A DNA stretch of 39,376 bases, taken from Pseudomonadota bacterium. Its GTDB lineage: Bacteria; Pseudomonadota; Gammaproteobacteria; Pseudomonadales; Pseudomonadaceae. Both the position numbers and the translations under genes were made by a program. Below the pieces are notes generated by a model, which saw nothing but the letters and a program-made list of their open reading frames with translations, was not told where the DNA came from and ran no database searches. The stretch lies in contig JAEYXX010000059.1 of assembly GCA_023431055.1 (NCBI GenBank), forward strand, positions 1 through 39,376, read 5' to 3'. Within the stretch, counting starts at the first letter, position 1, and every line of letters starts with the position of its first letter. Positions 1 through 7,943 of this stretch are shown piece by piece.

Positions 1-431
1 CCTTCAACGATCTCTACGGCTATGCCAAGGGCGACGAGGTGCTGCTGTGCCTGGCGCAGTGCCTGAACGAGCGGGTCGATCCGGCGCGTGATTTCGTCGG
101 CCATATCGGCGGTGACGATTTCATGCTGGTGCTCGGTTCGAGCGACTGGCGCGACAAGCTGGGCAGGCTGATCGAGGATTTCCAGAATCAGTGCCGGCGC
201 TTCTATCGCGAGGAGCACCTCCAGGCCGGCTGTTTCATCGCCCACAACCGCCACGGCCAGCGTCAGGAGTACGCGTTGCTGTCGCTTTCGATCGGCGTGG
301 TCCATGTGACAACGGCAGATTGCGCGCAGCTCGATGCCTCGCGTCTGGCCGAGCTGGCCTCGGAGGCCAAGCGCCACGCCAAGGCCGTGCCCGGTTACAG
401 CCTGCACATACTGGAAGGCTCAGCGGCCTGA
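1..431 (+). CDS. GGDEF-domain protein, C-terminal part (5' end outside window)
   Basis: The reading frame enters the window open, with its first complete codon at position 3, and stops at 429-431. It encodes the end of a diguanylate cyclase domain. The substrate-binding helix pattern FNDLYGYAKGD is visible, followed by the active-site loop HIGGDDF (a GGDDF variant of GGDEF) and the late strand LSLSIGVV. The RxxD inhibitory site normally placed five residues before the GG(D/E)EF loop is absent; the residues there are PARD, so product feedback by that site is not expected. The FNDxYGY and HIGGDDF style resembles GGDEF domains of EAL-CBS-GGDEF proteins, but the upstream domains are not visible, so overall architecture and net activity (cyclase or phosphodiesterase) are inference. 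Its 3' end overlaps the convergent Sel1-repeat gene by 12 bases. Confidence 0.85.
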   Translation, partial: FNDLYGYAKGDEVLLCLAQCLNERVDPARDFVGHIGGDDFMLVLGSSDWRDKLGRLIEDFQNQCRRFYREEHLQAGCFIAHNRHGQRQEYALLSLSIGVVHVTTADCAQLDASRLAELASEAKRHAKAVPGYSLHILEGSAA

Positions 432-905
432 GCGACCGCTCCCGTCCGCCATGGCGGCGTAGCGCTCGGCAGCCTGCGGGTCAGCTGGCAAACCCGGAGC
501 CCCCTCACCATAGAGCTGACTCAGGCGGCCAGCTGCCAGCGGGTGGCTGGCAGCCACAGCCATCTCCCACCAGCGCACGGCCTGCGCGGCATCCGGCGCT
601 AGCCGGGTATCGCCCTTCAGCGCCTGTACACCCAGCTGGTAGGCGGCCTTGCCATCGCCGCCATTGGCAGCCAGACGCAGCAGCCTCAGCCCCTCCTCGC
701 GCGCGCCAAGGCCCTGGCCGCGAAACAGCAGGATATGGCCATAGAAACTCTGCGCCGCTGTATCACCCAGGTTGGCCATACGCCCGTACTGGCCCTGCAT
801 CCACTGCCACAGACGCGGCTGACGCAGTGCCGTCGGCCAGTGAAACAGACGCCGTGCCAGCCAGTACCCCAGCCGCGCACGTGCCTGCCAAAGCCACCTA
901 GACAT
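420..905 (-). CDS. Sel1-like/TPR repeat protein
   Basis: A 161-residue protein starting at the ATG at 905-903; the open frame continues upstream, but this ATG fits the coupling with the gene before it. After a basic, tryptophan-rich N-terminus (MSRWLWQARARLGYWLARR) it shows three helical repeats of Sel1 type, with patterns such as AAQSFYGHILL, GKAAYQLGVQALKGD and PLAAGRLSQLYGEG. Such repeats are protein-interaction scaffolds; no catalytic motif is seen. No clear signal peptide is present, so a cytoplasmic or membrane-associated place is likely. It is the last gene of a three-gene minus-strand unit: its ATG lies 8 bases inside the preceding gene, which implies translational coupling. Specific role unknown. 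Confidence 0.7.
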   Translation of the reverse strand: MSRWLWQARARLGYWLARRLFHWPTALRQPRLWQWMQGQYGRMANLGDTAAQSFYGHILLFRGQGLGAREEGLRLLRLAANGGDGKAAYQLGVQALKGDTRLAPDAAQAVRWWEMAVAASHPLAAGRLSQLYGEGAPGLPADPQAAERYAAMADGSGRSGR

Positions 906-1263
906 CGGCCGGATACTCGAACTCGAACACCCGCACCACCTCTGCCGCATGCCAGGACGCAGCGGCGACGCCATCGGAAGCGCCGCTGAAACGCCCCAAG
1001 CGCGTCACGCAGTCGAAAAATCCGGTGCGCGGCAGACGACTGGCACCCTGACTGATGACCAGTGCGCTGCGTAGCGGTCGCTCGGCGCGTGCATCCAGCG
1101 CAGCAAGGTGCTCCAGAGCGGCGGTCAGGGTTTGCATGGCCGGGGTCGGCAGGTCGAGTCGCTCGATCAGCGCACGGTAGGTCAGCAGATGGCGCTGACG
1201 GCGAGCATCGTCCAGCTCGGTCAGCAATGCCTGCCAGTGTTGGCGACTGATGCGTACGCTCAA
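898..1263 (-). CDS. Conserved protein of unknown function, middle gene of HTH-Sel1 cassette
   Basis: A 121-residue protein, probably started by the TTG at 1263-1261, which overlaps the TGA of the HTH gene in a TTGA arrangement. A GGAGG lies 7 bases upstream, so translation is probably coupled and SD-driven. The N-terminal half looks helical (SRQHWQALLTELDDARRQ, then LTYRALIERL). The middle has the phrase RSALVISQGASRLPRTGFF, reminiscent of small bacterial proteins with a conserved ALVVS...P..GFF pattern, and the C-terminus reads VVRVFEFEYPADV. I recognise no named family and no catalytic motif. The gene ends inside the start of the Sel1 gene (8-base overlap). Longer upstream versions of this frame run through the HTH gene in another frame and are rejected. 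Confidence 0.65.
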   Translation of the reverse strand: MSVRISRQHWQALLTELDDARRQRHLLTYRALIERLDLPTPAMQTLTAALEHLAALDARAERPLRSALVISQGASRLPRTGFFDCVTRLGRFSGASDGVAAASWHAAEVVRVFEFEYPADV

Positions 1264-1583
1264 GACCAGCCCTCCAGCCCCAGCTCCCAGGCCAGCGAGC
1301 GCAGGATGGCAGCATCGGGTTGACGCTCGCCGCTTTCGATCATGGCCAGATAATGAGGGCTGATGCCGACGCTGCGAGCCAGCGCCTCCGGGCTCAGGCC
1401 CTTGGCTTCGCGCAGCGCTTGCAGCTGCGCAAGAGGCGCTCGGTTGGTTGCAGGTGCTGGCGAAGGCGCAGCGGTTGCTGCAACGTTCTGACGACCTGCA
1501 GCCTGCAACAACGCCTGATAGTCGGCCCACGGCAGCACCGCGTATTCCGGCTCACCGTCACGGGCAATGATTTGCACACTCAT
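1260..1583 (-). CDS. Phd-like N-terminus plus XRE-type helix-turn-helix protein
   Basis: A 107-residue protein starting at ATG 1583-1581, with GGAGA five bases upstream. Residues 1-30 (MSVQIIARDGEPEYAVLPWA then DYQALL) look like the N-terminal dimerisation segment of Phd/YefM-type antitoxins or a related module. Residues 31-50 form an Ala/Pro-rich linker. Residues 51-104 form an HTH_3/XRE DNA-binding domain (LREAKGLSPEALARSVGIS and YLAMIESGERQPD). The fusion suggests a transcriptional regulator, possibly autoregulating the cassette of three overlapping genes it heads. The downstream gene is not a recognisable toxin, so a toxin-antitoxin role is only an idea. No operator was identified in the 219 bases upstream (1584-1802), where I see no other gene. 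Confidence 0.8.
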   Translation of the reverse strand: MSVQIIARDGEPEYAVLPWADYQALLQAAGRQNVAATAAPSPAPATNRAPLAQLQALREAKGLSPEALARSVGISPHYLAMIESGERQPDAAILRSLAWELGLEGWS

Positions 1584-1802
1584 GAGTCTCTCCGTTGGAA
1601 AGCAGGGCCGACAGCCTCGACCCCTTCCTTGCATGCCGCCATCTTAACAGGCGTCTGCCGCCTGGGGCGTGCTCCATGCGGTCAAGGTTGCAGGATGAGC
1701 TGTCTGCCCTATCCGAATGAACCGACCGCCATACCAGTGGCTAGCACAGAACACTCGGCTGCTCAGAAGATGTGCACTGGATTGGTAATGCAGAAGAGCG
1801 CC

Positions 1803-2246
1803 TCAGGAATGCAACGGATCGACCCGCTCCGCTGCCGGCAGCTGTTCGATCAGCGCCATGCGCTCGGGGCTCTGGCGGTCACGCCAGGCGCGGAAGGCCT
1901 CCAGTTCGCCATGCCAGGTGCGCATGACCCAGGCCAGCACAGCGAGGTCGTCGACGAAGCCGACGCCTAACAGCCAGTCGGGGACGGCATCGAGCGGAGC
2001 GATGAAGTACAGCAGCGCTGCCACTACCATCAGCAGGGCCTGACTGCTGATCTGCCGGTACTCGCCCTTGAACCAGGCCAGGCTGAGCGCGCGTAACAGT
2101 TGCACATCTTCCTTGAATGCAGCGAAGCGCTGCCCCGTCGGTGTGCTCTTGTCACCCAGCGCGCGCATCAGCTCGGGCAACCGGCCATCACGAAGAAAGC
2201 GGGCAGCCAGCGGCAGGTAACGCGCCAGTCTCCACGGAGTTTTCAT
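1803..2246 (-). CDS. YkvA-family (DUF1232) membrane protein
   Basis: A 147-residue protein. The ATG at 2246-2244 is chosen over an upstream in-frame codon because GAGGAGG sits five bases before it. The centre of the protein carries the DUF1232/YkvA signature: a hydrophobic stretch ALLMVVAALLYFIAPLDAVP followed by DWLLGVGFVDDLAVLAWVM, in which the P-x-D-x-x-P-D and DD motifs are typical. The N-terminal part is basic and helical; the C-terminal 35 residues are charged. The family is widespread and of unknown biochemical role, associated with the inner membrane. The gene appears to be monocistronic. It is preceded by an AT-rich intergenic region. Confidence 0.85.
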   Translation of the reverse strand: MKTPWRLARYLPLAARFLRDGRLPELMRALGDKSTPTGQRFAAFKEDVQLLRALSLAWFKGEYRQISSQALLMVVAALLYFIAPLDAVPDWLLGVGFVDDLAVLAWVMRTWHGELEAFRAWRDRQSPERMALIEQLPAAERVDPLHS

Positions 2247-2530
2247 ACGGCCTCCTCGGCAAGCCAGGCACTTTCTGGGCTTGCCTCGCTTATCCACCGA
2301 AGCTGTGGATAAATCTGTGCAAATTCTTTCGACAAGCTTATCAAAGCCCCGAGCCATGGGGCCTCGACTCAGATCGGATATTTTTTATACAGCATATAAA
2401 ATCCATAAAAATCAACAAGTTGCTGATTGACACGAACGCAACCCAGCTGTAGCGAGGTGTTGTTAGGAATGCTTCCCAGAATGTGCATAAGCGTAACACT
2501 GCATACCCTGCACAGCTTTTTTCAACCCTC
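2247..2530. other. AT-rich intergenic region without a supported gene
   Basis: Between the YkvA gene and the FKBP terminator lies a stretch clearly richer in A and T than its surroundings, especially 2375-2430 (runs such as ATTTTTTATACAGCATAT). It should contain the minus-strand promoter of the YkvA gene, but I cannot fix a -35/-10 pair with confidence. Short frames crossing it have no codon bias or ribosome binding site that would support a gene. Confidence 0.4.
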
Positions 2531-2565
2531 AAAAACGACAACGCCCCGTCAAGACGGGGCGTCGT
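2531..2565 (-). terminator. Rho-independent terminator of the FKBP gene
   Basis: A 10-bp perfect inverted repeat, ACGCCCCGTC (2541-2550) and its complement (2553-2562), is followed on the minus strand by TGTCGTTTTT (2540-2531). It lies about 20 bases after the FKBP stop codon. Confidence 0.85.
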
Positions 2566-2581
2566 ACGCAAGTACCAGGTG

Positions 2582-3298
2582 TTACTCTTCGGTCGGCTCG
2601 GCAGCCTGATCCTTGATGCCGATCAGCTCCAGATCGAACACCAGTACCGAATTGGGCGGAATCGCCGGGGACGGGCTCTGCTCGCCATAAGCCAGCTCGC
2701 TGGGGATGTACAGCTTGTACTTCTCGCCTACGTGCATCAGCTGCAGACCTTCGACCCAACCCGGAATCACGCCGCCAACCGGCAGATCGATTGGGCTGCC
2801 GCGTGCCACGGAGCTGTCGAACACGCTACCGTCGGTCAGCTTGCCTTCGTAGTGAACGGTCACCACGTCGGTTTCCTTGGGTTGCGCACCGTCGGTCTTC
2901 TTCACCACTTCGTACTGCAGACCGGATTCGGTGGTAACCACGCCTTCGCGCTTGCCGTTCTCTTCAAGGAACTTCTTGCCAGCCTCGGCCGCTTCCTTGT
3001 TCAGCGCAGCCATGCGCTCTTCGGCACGGTTCTGCAGGAAGGAGAAGGCCTCGATCATGTCTTCGTCCTTGATGCGCGGCTCCTTCTTCGCCAGCGCGTC
3101 CTCGATACCCTGAGCGACGGCCTTGGAATCCAGATCGTCCATGCCCTCTTCGGACAGGCTGCGCCCCATGTTCAGACCGATGCCGTAGGAAGCCTTCTGC
3201 GCCGGGCTCTTGAGTTCGACTTCGCTGGTTTGCGAATCGCAACCGGCAAGCACCAGGCCCACCAGGGCAACTGCCGCCGCCAAACGATGCTGTTTCAT
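2582..3298 (-). CDS. FKBP-type peptidyl-prolyl isomerase lipoprotein (FkpA/Mip-like)
   Basis: A 238-residue protein starting at ATG 3298. Residues 1-20 form a lipoprotein signal with lipobox LAGC, so Cys20 should be lipidated. The residue after it is Asp, which in Escherichia coli keeps lipoproteins in the inner membrane; Pseudomonas uses different Lol rules, so localisation is open. Residues about 30-125 are the helical dimerisation domain of Mip/FkpA proteins (KASYGIGLNMGRSL, charged helices to about 115). Residues 130-228 are the FKBP domain with VHYEGKLTDGSVFDSS, PVGGVIPGWVEGLQLM and IPSELAYGEQ, the expected active-site segments. It should catalyse prolyl isomerisation and chaperone envelope proteins. 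It ends at a strong terminator and lies next to tRNA genes and rdgC, as PA3262/PA3263 do in P. aeruginosa. Confidence 0.93.
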   Translation of the reverse strand: MKQHRLAAAVALVGLVLAGCDSQTSEVELKSPAQKASYGIGLNMGRSLSEEGMDDLDSKAVAQGIEDALAKKEPRIKDEDMIEAFSFLQNRAEERMAALNKEAAEAGKKFLEENGKREGVVTTESGLQYEVVKKTDGAQPKETDVVTVHYEGKLTDGSVFDSSVARGSPIDLPVGGVIPGWVEGLQLMHVGEKYKLYIPSELAYGEQSPSPAIPPNSVLVFDLELIGIKDQAAEPTEE

Positions 3299-3485
3299 GC
3301 TTGTTCCTTGTAGATGCGCCCGAAGGCCGTCGTGTGAAAGCGCGAGCTTAGCAGCCTGCCACGATCACTGGCTACGGCATAGGAGCCGAGCAATGCGCAT
3401 AAGTTCAAGCAAACAAAGGATTTTTTCTGAGATTTCGGTGGAAACCGAAGAGGTGTCACAGGAGGGGATGAAGCGAGGAGAAGAA

Positions 3486-3562
3486 TGGCGCAGCGGACGG
3501 GACTCGAACCCGCGACCCCCGGCGTGACAGGCCGGTATTCTAACCGACTGAACTACCGCTGC
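3486..3562 (-). tRNA. tRNA-Asp (GUC)
   Basis: A 77-nt cloverleaf with CCA encoded. The acceptor stem is GCAGCGG paired with CCGCTGC, followed by G and CCA. The anticodon loop CTGTCAC carries GTC, and the T-arm has GGGTTCGAGTCCC. It lies 15 bases downstream of tRNA-Val and is probably co-transcribed with it. A GUC anticodon makes this tRNA a target for queuosine, whose precursor genes queC and queE are elsewhere in this window. Confidence 0.97.
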
Positions 3563-3577
3563 GCGTAACTGCGAGAT

Positions 3578-3653
3578 TGGTGGGTGGTGACGGGATCGAA
3601 CCGCCGACCCTCTGCTTGTAAGGCAGATGCTCTCCCGGCTGAGCTAACCACCC
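3578..3653 (-). tRNA. tRNA-Val (UAC)
   Basis: A 76-nt tRNA with acceptor stem GGGTGGT, anticodon loop CTTACAA (anticodon TAC, reading GUA/GUG) and an encoded CCA. It is the first gene of a tRNA-Val/tRNA-Asp transcript and follows a near-consensus sigma-70 promoter. Confidence 0.97.
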
Positions 3654-3675
3654 ATTCGCTCTCGAAGTGGGGCGC

Positions 3676-3704
3676 ATTCTAGAGAGCGATGCAGACCTTG
3701 GCAA
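3676..3704 (-). promoter_or_regulatory. Sigma-70 promoter of tRNA-Val/tRNA-Asp with GC-rich discriminator
   Basis: On the minus strand TTGCCA (3704-3699) and TAGAAT (3681-3676) are separated by exactly 17 bases. The bases just after the -10 are GCGCCCC, the GC-rich discriminator typical of stable-RNA promoters under stringent control. The tRNA-Val 5' end is 22 bases further on. Confidence 0.8.
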
Positions 3705-3957
3705 GCCCTCTTCACAAAAAAATTTATCGCAGTAGCAAGAACTTAGGCGACACCGGCGAATTTCCTCAACGGTTCGTTGTCAGGGTTGGCCTGAGCACGC
3801 CAGCGGAGAATAATGCGCGCTCTGTGCCGGCGGACCGATCAGCTTCCCGTTGCTCGCCCGTCACTTCATCCGTCGCTGCGCGTCGGCTTTCCACAACGGA
3901 AAAGCCCATCGATGGCGCACCCCGCGACTTACATCATCAATGGAGAGTCACCCGCTC
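3705..3957. other. Intergenic leader between the tRNA promoter and rdgC
   Basis: These 253 bases separate the divergent tRNA transcript and rdgC. They must hold the rdgC promoter, but I see no convincing -35/-10 pair. Upstream in-frame codons extending rdgC across this stretch lack coding character. I see no gene here. Confidence 0.4.
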
Positions 3958-4878
3958 ATGTGGTTTCGTAACCTGCTGGTCTACCGCCTCACTCAGGACA
4001 TCCCCTTCGACGCCGAAGCGCTGGAGACCGCACTGGCCAGCAAACCGGCCCGTCCCTGCGCCAGCCAGGAACTGACCACCTATGGTTTCACCGCCCCCTT
4101 CGGCAAGGACGCCGATGCGCCGCTGGTGCACGTCAGCGGCGACTTTCTGCTGATTGGCGCACGCAAGGAAGAGCGCATCCTGCCCGGTTCGGTGGTGCGC
4201 GACGCACTGAAGGAAAAGGTCGACGAGATCGAAAACACCCAGATGCGCAAGGTCTACAAGAAGGAGCGCGACCAGATCAAGGACGAGATCGTCCAGGCCT
4301 TCCTGCCGCGCGCCTTCATCCGCAAATCCGGCACCTTCGCCGCCATCGCGCCGAAGCAGGGCCTGATCCTGGTCGACAGCGCCAGCGCCAAGAAAGCCGA
4401 GGACCTGCTCTCAACCCTGCGTGAAGCCATTGGCTCGCTGCCGGTGCGCCCGCTGTCGGTGAAGATCGCGCCGACCGCCACCCTCACCGACTGGCTGAAG
4501 AACCAAAGTGCTGCCGAAGGCTTCTTCGTCCTCGACGAGTGCGAGCTGCGTGACACCCATGAGGATGGCGGCGTGGTGCGCTGCAAGCGCCAGGACCTGA
4601 CCAGTGAGGAAATCCAGCTGCACCTGTCCACCGGCAAACAGGTTACTCAACTGTCGCTGGCCTGGCAGGACAAGCTGTCCTTCGTGCTCGACGACAAGCT
4701 GACCATCAAGCGCCTGCGCTTCGAAGACGTGCTGCAGGAGCAGGCCGAACAGGACGGCGGCGACGACGCCCTGGCTCAACAGGACGCGAGCTTCATCCTG
4801 ATGATGATGACCCTGGTGGAATTCCTGCCGGAGCTGTTCACCGCACTGGGCGGCGAAGAGATACCGCAGGGTATCTGA
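3958..4878 (+). CDS. rdgC: Recombination-associated protein RdgC
   Basis: A 306-residue protein, the usual length of RdgC. The start is the ATG at 3958 ([17 protein letters not shown]), which matches the conserved RdgC N-terminus, and GGAGAG lies somewhat far upstream; longer frames are rejected. Visible family features include [29 protein letters not shown], the charged helix around residues 88-110, [19 protein letters not shown] and the acidic C-terminal part. RdgC forms a ring-shaped dimer around duplex DNA and limits RecA filament action during recombination. It converges on edd, with a palindromic repeat element between the two genes. Confidence 0.96.
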   Translation: MWFRNLLVYRLTQDIPFDAEALETALASKPARPCASQELTTYGFTAPFGKDADAPLVHVSGDFLLIGARKEERILPGSVVRDALKEKVDEIENTQMRKVYKKERDQIKDEIVQAFLPRAFIRKSGTFAAIAPKQGLILVDSASAKKAEDLLSTLREAIGSLPVRPLSVKIAPTATLTDWLKNQSAAEGFFVLDECELRDTHEDGGVVRCKRQDLTSEEIQLHLSTGKQVTQLSLAWQDKLSFVLDDKLTIKRLRFEDVLQEQAEQDGGDDALAQQDASFILMMMTLVEFLPELFTALGGEEIPQGI

Positions 4879-4884
4879 TGATCC

Positions 4885-4970
4885 GTAGGGTGGATCGGGG
4901 CGCGCAGCTGACGCTTTGTTCATCCACCATTCGGACAGGAGGTGGACAAGCTTCGCGTTGTCCACCCTAC
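4885..4970. repeat. Palindromic intergenic repeat, family A copy 1
   Basis: An 86-bp element starts with GTAGGGTGGA and ends with its complement TCCACCCTAC. Internal arms TCATCCACC and GGTGGAC give a second, nested inverted repeat. A related element with the same layout is at 11898-11974. It fills the space between the convergent genes rdgC and edd and may act as a transcription stop or mRNA end structure; mobility is not shown. Confidence 0.8.
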
Positions 4971-4973
4971 CCT

Positions 4974-6797
4974 TCATACCAGCGATTCGAGGCTCTCGGT
5001 AAAGGCACTGGCGCCCTGCTCCGCCGTGCTGAAGTTGTGACGCATGAAGGCGAACAGCTCGCGGCCACAACCGCTGGCCGGTGGCGGCGTCGGCGCCAGC
5101 TCGCGCGAGGCGAACTCGACCTCGTCGCCAAGCAGCAGCAACTCGCCGCTCTGCCCATCGACGCGTAGCAGATCGCCGTCGCGCACCCGCGCCAGCGGGC
5201 CGCCGTCGAAGGCCTCGGGACAGACATGGATAGCCGCCGGGATCTTGCCCGAGGCGCCGGACATGCGCCCGTCAGTGACCAGTGCCACCTTGAAGCCGCG
5301 ATCCTGCAGCACGCCCAGATAAGGGGTCATCTTATGCAGCTCGGGCATGCCGTTGCTGCGCGGCCCCTGGAAACGCACCACGGCGACGAAATCGCGCTCC
5401 AGCTTGCCGGCCTTGAACGCCTCGACCAGCTCCAGCTGATCCTCGAACACCAGCGCAGGCGCTTCCACCACCTGATGTTCCGGCGCCACCGCGGACACCT
5501 TCATCACCCCGCGCCCCAGATTGCCCTGCATCAGGCGCAAACCGCCTTCGGCCGAGAACGGCCGCGCCACCGGGCGCAGCACGCTCTCCTCCAGGCTCGC
5601 GGTGGGGCCGTCGCGCCAGACCAGCTTGCCGCCCTCGAGGAAGGGCTCGCGGGTGTAGCGCGACAGGCCGCGGCCGGCCACGGTATTGACCTCCTCGTGC
5701 AGCAGCCCGGCCTCGAGCAGCTCGCGAATGAGGAAGGCCATGCCACCGGCGGCCTGGAAGTGATTGATGTCGGCCTTGCCGTTGGGATAGACGTGGGCCA
5801 GGGTCGGCACCACCTCGGACAGATCGGCCATGTCCTGCCAGGTCAGCAGGATGCCGGCAGCGCGGGCGATGGCCGGCATGTGCAGGGTATGGTTGGTCGA
5901 GCCGCCAGTGGCGTGCAGGGCGACGATGGAATTGACCAGGCAGCGCTCATCGACGATCTCGCCGATGGGCATGAAATTCCCGCTTTGCCTGGTCAGGCGG
6001 GTGACCTGCTGCGCGGCCTCACGGGTCAGCGCCTCGCGCAGCGGCGTGCCGGGATTGATAAAGGAGGCGCCCGGCAGGTGCAGGCCCATCACTTCCATCA
6101 GCAACTGATTGGTATTGGCAGTGCCGTAGAAGGTACAGGTGCCAGGCCCGTGGTAAGCGGCCATTTCCGCCGCCAGCAGCTCGTCGCGGGTCGCCTTGCC
6201 CTCGGCGTAGCGCTGACGCACGTCGGCTTTTTCCTTGTTGGACAGCCCCGACGTCATCGGCCCGGCCGGCACGAACAGCGATGGCAGATGGCCGAAGCGC
6301 AACGCGCCCATCACCAGGCCCGGCACGATCTTGTCACAAACACCCAGGTACAGCGCGGCATCGAACATGTTGTGTGACAGCGCCACGGCGGTGGACATGG
6401 CGATCACCTCGCGGCTGGCAATGCCCAGCTCCATGCCCGGTTCGCCCTGTGTGACACCGTCACACATGGCCGGCACGCCACCAGCGAACTGCCCAACCGA
6501 CCCGCGTTCGCGCAACGCCTGCTTGATCTGCTCGGGAAAGGTCTCGTAAGGCTGATGCGCCGACAACATGTCGTTGTAGGCAGACACGATGGCCACGTTG
6601 GCCGCATCCATCAGGCGCAGGGTCTGCTTGTCGTGACCGCTGCAGCCAGCAACACCATGGGCGAAGTTGGCGCATTGCAGCTTGCCCCGCTGTGGGCCTT
6701 CACTGGCGGCGGCACGGATCATCTCCAGGTAGCGCTGGCGCGTGGCGCGGCTGCGCTGGACAAGACGTTCGGTCACTTCAACAACGCGGGGATGCAT
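4974..6797 (-). CDS. edd: Phosphogluconate dehydratase (Entner-Doudoroff)
   Basis: A 607-residue protein of the IlvD/Edd family, converting 6-phosphogluconate to 2-keto-3-deoxy-6-phosphogluconate in the cytoplasm. The ATG at 6797 has GGAGA seven bases upstream. Family landmarks are [48 protein letters not shown], the tract [14 protein letters not shown] and [19 protein letters not shown]. Cysteines at the GCSGH, MCDG and VCDK motifs are the expected iron-sulfur cluster ligands. It is divergent from gap, with two HexR-type operators between them, so both promoters can be controlled together. In P. aeruginosa edd is followed by glk and gltR/gltS; here it is followed by a repeat and the convergent rdgC, so it seems to be a single-gene transcript. 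Confidence 0.97.
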   Translation of the reverse strand: MHPRVVEVTERLVQRSRATRQRYLEMIRAAASEGPQRGKLQCANFAHGVAGCSGHDKQTLRLMDAANVAIVSAYNDMLSAHQPYETFPEQIKQALRERGSVGQFAGGVPAMCDGVTQGEPGMELGIASREVIAMSTAVALSHNMFDAALYLGVCDKIVPGLVMGALRFGHLPSLFVPAGPMTSGLSNKEKADVRQRYAEGKATRDELLAAEMAAYHGPGTCTFYGTANTNQLLMEVMGLHLPGASFINPGTPLREALTREAAQQVTRLTRQSGNFMPIGEIVDERCLVNSIVALHATGGSTNHTLHMPAIARAAGILLTWQDMADLSEVVPTLAHVYPNGKADINHFQAAGGMAFLIRELLEAGLLHEEVNTVAGRGLSRYTREPFLEGGKLVWRDGPTASLEESVLRPVARPFSAEGGLRLMQGNLGRGVMKVSAVAPEHQVVEAPALVFEDQLELVEAFKAGKLERDFVAVVRFQGPRSNGMPELHKMTPYLGVLQDRGFKVALVTDGRMSGASGKIPAAIHVCPEAFDGGPLARVRDGDLLRVDGQSGELLLLGDEVEFASRELAPTPPPASGCGRELFAFMRHNFSTAEQGASAFTESLESLV

Positions 6798-6829
6798 GGG
6801 GAATCTCCAGGCTAGCGACTAGCGCTTAT

Positions 6830-6844
6830 TTGTATTTACAACAA
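6830..6844. promoter_or_regulatory. HexR-type operator 1
   Basis: The sequence is TTGT, seven bases, ACAA, which matches the Pseudomonas HexR consensus TTGT-N7/8-ACAA. It lies 33 bases upstream of the edd start, in a position to block edd transcription. HexR is released by 2-keto-3-deoxy-6-phosphogluconate. The hexR gene itself is not in this window. Confidence 0.7.
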
Positions 6845-6891
6845 AATACTGCCACTCAATGGGCTTGATTTCCATAGCAATGGGGATAATC

Positions 6892-6906
6892 TTGTAATTA
6901 CAACAA
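6892..6906. promoter_or_regulatory. HexR-type operator 2
   Basis: A second TTGT-N7-ACAA site lies 21 bases upstream of the gap start. The centres of the two sites are 62 bases apart, close to six helical turns, so each promoter has its own operator and the pair could also act cooperatively. Confidence 0.7.
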
Positions 6907-6927
6907 CAAATTGACGAGACCCTCACC

Positions 6928-7929
6928 ATGACACTACGCATCGCCATCAATGGCTTCGGCCGCATCGGCCGCAACGTGCTACGCGCACTCTATACCCAGA
7001 ATTATCGCCAGCACCTGCAGGTCGTGGCGATCAACGATCTGGGCGACAGCACCATCAACGCGCACCTCCTGCAATATGACAGCGTCCACGGCCATTTCCC
7101 CGAAGAAGTGAAGGTCGACGACGAAAGCCTGTGGATCAAGGGCGATCGCATCGCCGTCAGCGCCATTCGCAACCCGGCCGAGCTGCCCTGGAAAACCCAT
7201 CAGGTCGATGTGGTGCTCGAATGCACCGGGCTGTTCACCGAACGCGACAAGGCCGCCGCACATCTTGCAGCCGGCGCGCGCAAGGTCCTGATCTCCGCAC
7301 CCGCCAAGGGCGCTGACGCCACGGTGGTGTATGGCGTCAACGAACAGGTGCTGACGCCGGACATGCAGATCATCTCCAACGCCTCCTGCACCACCAACTG
7401 CCTGGCCCCGGTGGCCCAGGTGCTGCAACGCGAATTGGGCATCGAGCAAGGCCTGATGACCACCATCCACGCCTACACCAACGACCAGAACCTGTCCGAT
7501 GTGTACCACAGCGACCTGTACCGCGCGCGCTCGGCCACCCAATCGATGATCCCGACCAAAACCGGCGCCGCCGAAGCGGTCGGCCTGGTACTGCCGGAGC
7601 TGGCCGGCAAGCTTACCGGCATGGCCGTGCGGGTGCCGGTGATCAACGTGTCGCTGGTCGATCTGACCGTGCAGGTCAAGCGCGAAACCACTGCCGAGGA
7701 AGTCAACGCCCTGCTCAAGGCCGCCAGCGAGCGATCCCCGGTTCTCGGTTACAACTCGCTGCCACTGGTGTCCTGCGACTTCAACCACAACCCGCTGTCG
7801 TCGATCTTCGATGCCAACCACACCAAGGTGAGCGGCAAGCTGCTCAAGGTGATGGCCTGGTATGACAATGAATGGGGCTTCTCCAACCGCATGCTGGACA
7901 ACTGCCTGACCCTGGCCCGCCTGGGCTGA
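6928..7929 (+). CDS. gap: Glyceraldehyde-3-phosphate dehydrogenase, type I
   Basis: A 333-residue class I GAPDH starting at ATG 6928. The NAD-binding motif [10 protein letters not shown] is at residues 6-15 and the catalytic SNASCTTNC is near residue 150. [14 protein letters not shown] and [17 protein letters not shown] follow, then [13 protein letters not shown] near the C-terminus. The sequence is GAPDH-like rather than erythrose-4-phosphate dehydrogenase-like: it has the HAYTNDQ motif instead of HSAMHDQ. It oxidises glyceraldehyde 3-phosphate made by the Entner-Doudoroff aldolase. A HexR-type site just upstream links it to edd. The next gene, mgsA, starts 14 bases after its stop and is probably co-transcribed. 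Confidence 0.97.
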   Translation: MTLRIAINGFGRIGRNVLRALYTQNYRQHLQVVAINDLGDSTINAHLLQYDSVHGHFPEEVKVDDESLWIKGDRIAVSAIRNPAELPWKTHQVDVVLECTGLFTERDKAAAHLAAGARKVLISAPAKGADATVVYGVNEQVLTPDMQIISNASCTTNCLAPVAQVLQRELGIEQGLMTTIHAYTNDQNLSDVYHSDLYRARSATQSMIPTKTGAAEAVGLVLPELAGKLTGMAVRVPVINVSLVDLTVQVKRETTAEEVNALLKAASERSPVLGYNSLPLVSCDFNHNPLSSIFDANHTKVSGKLLKVMAWYDNEWGFSNRMLDNCLTLARLG

Positions 7930-7943
7930 AACGAGGAGCCTTG

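Noticed and set aside
3434..3449. Small hairpin downstream of tRNA-Asp as a terminator
   Set aside because: The stem is only six pairs and no T-run follows on the minus strand.
6865..6881. Anr/FNR box between edd and gap
   Set aside because: TTGAT is present, but the second half does not match ATCAA at the proper spacing.
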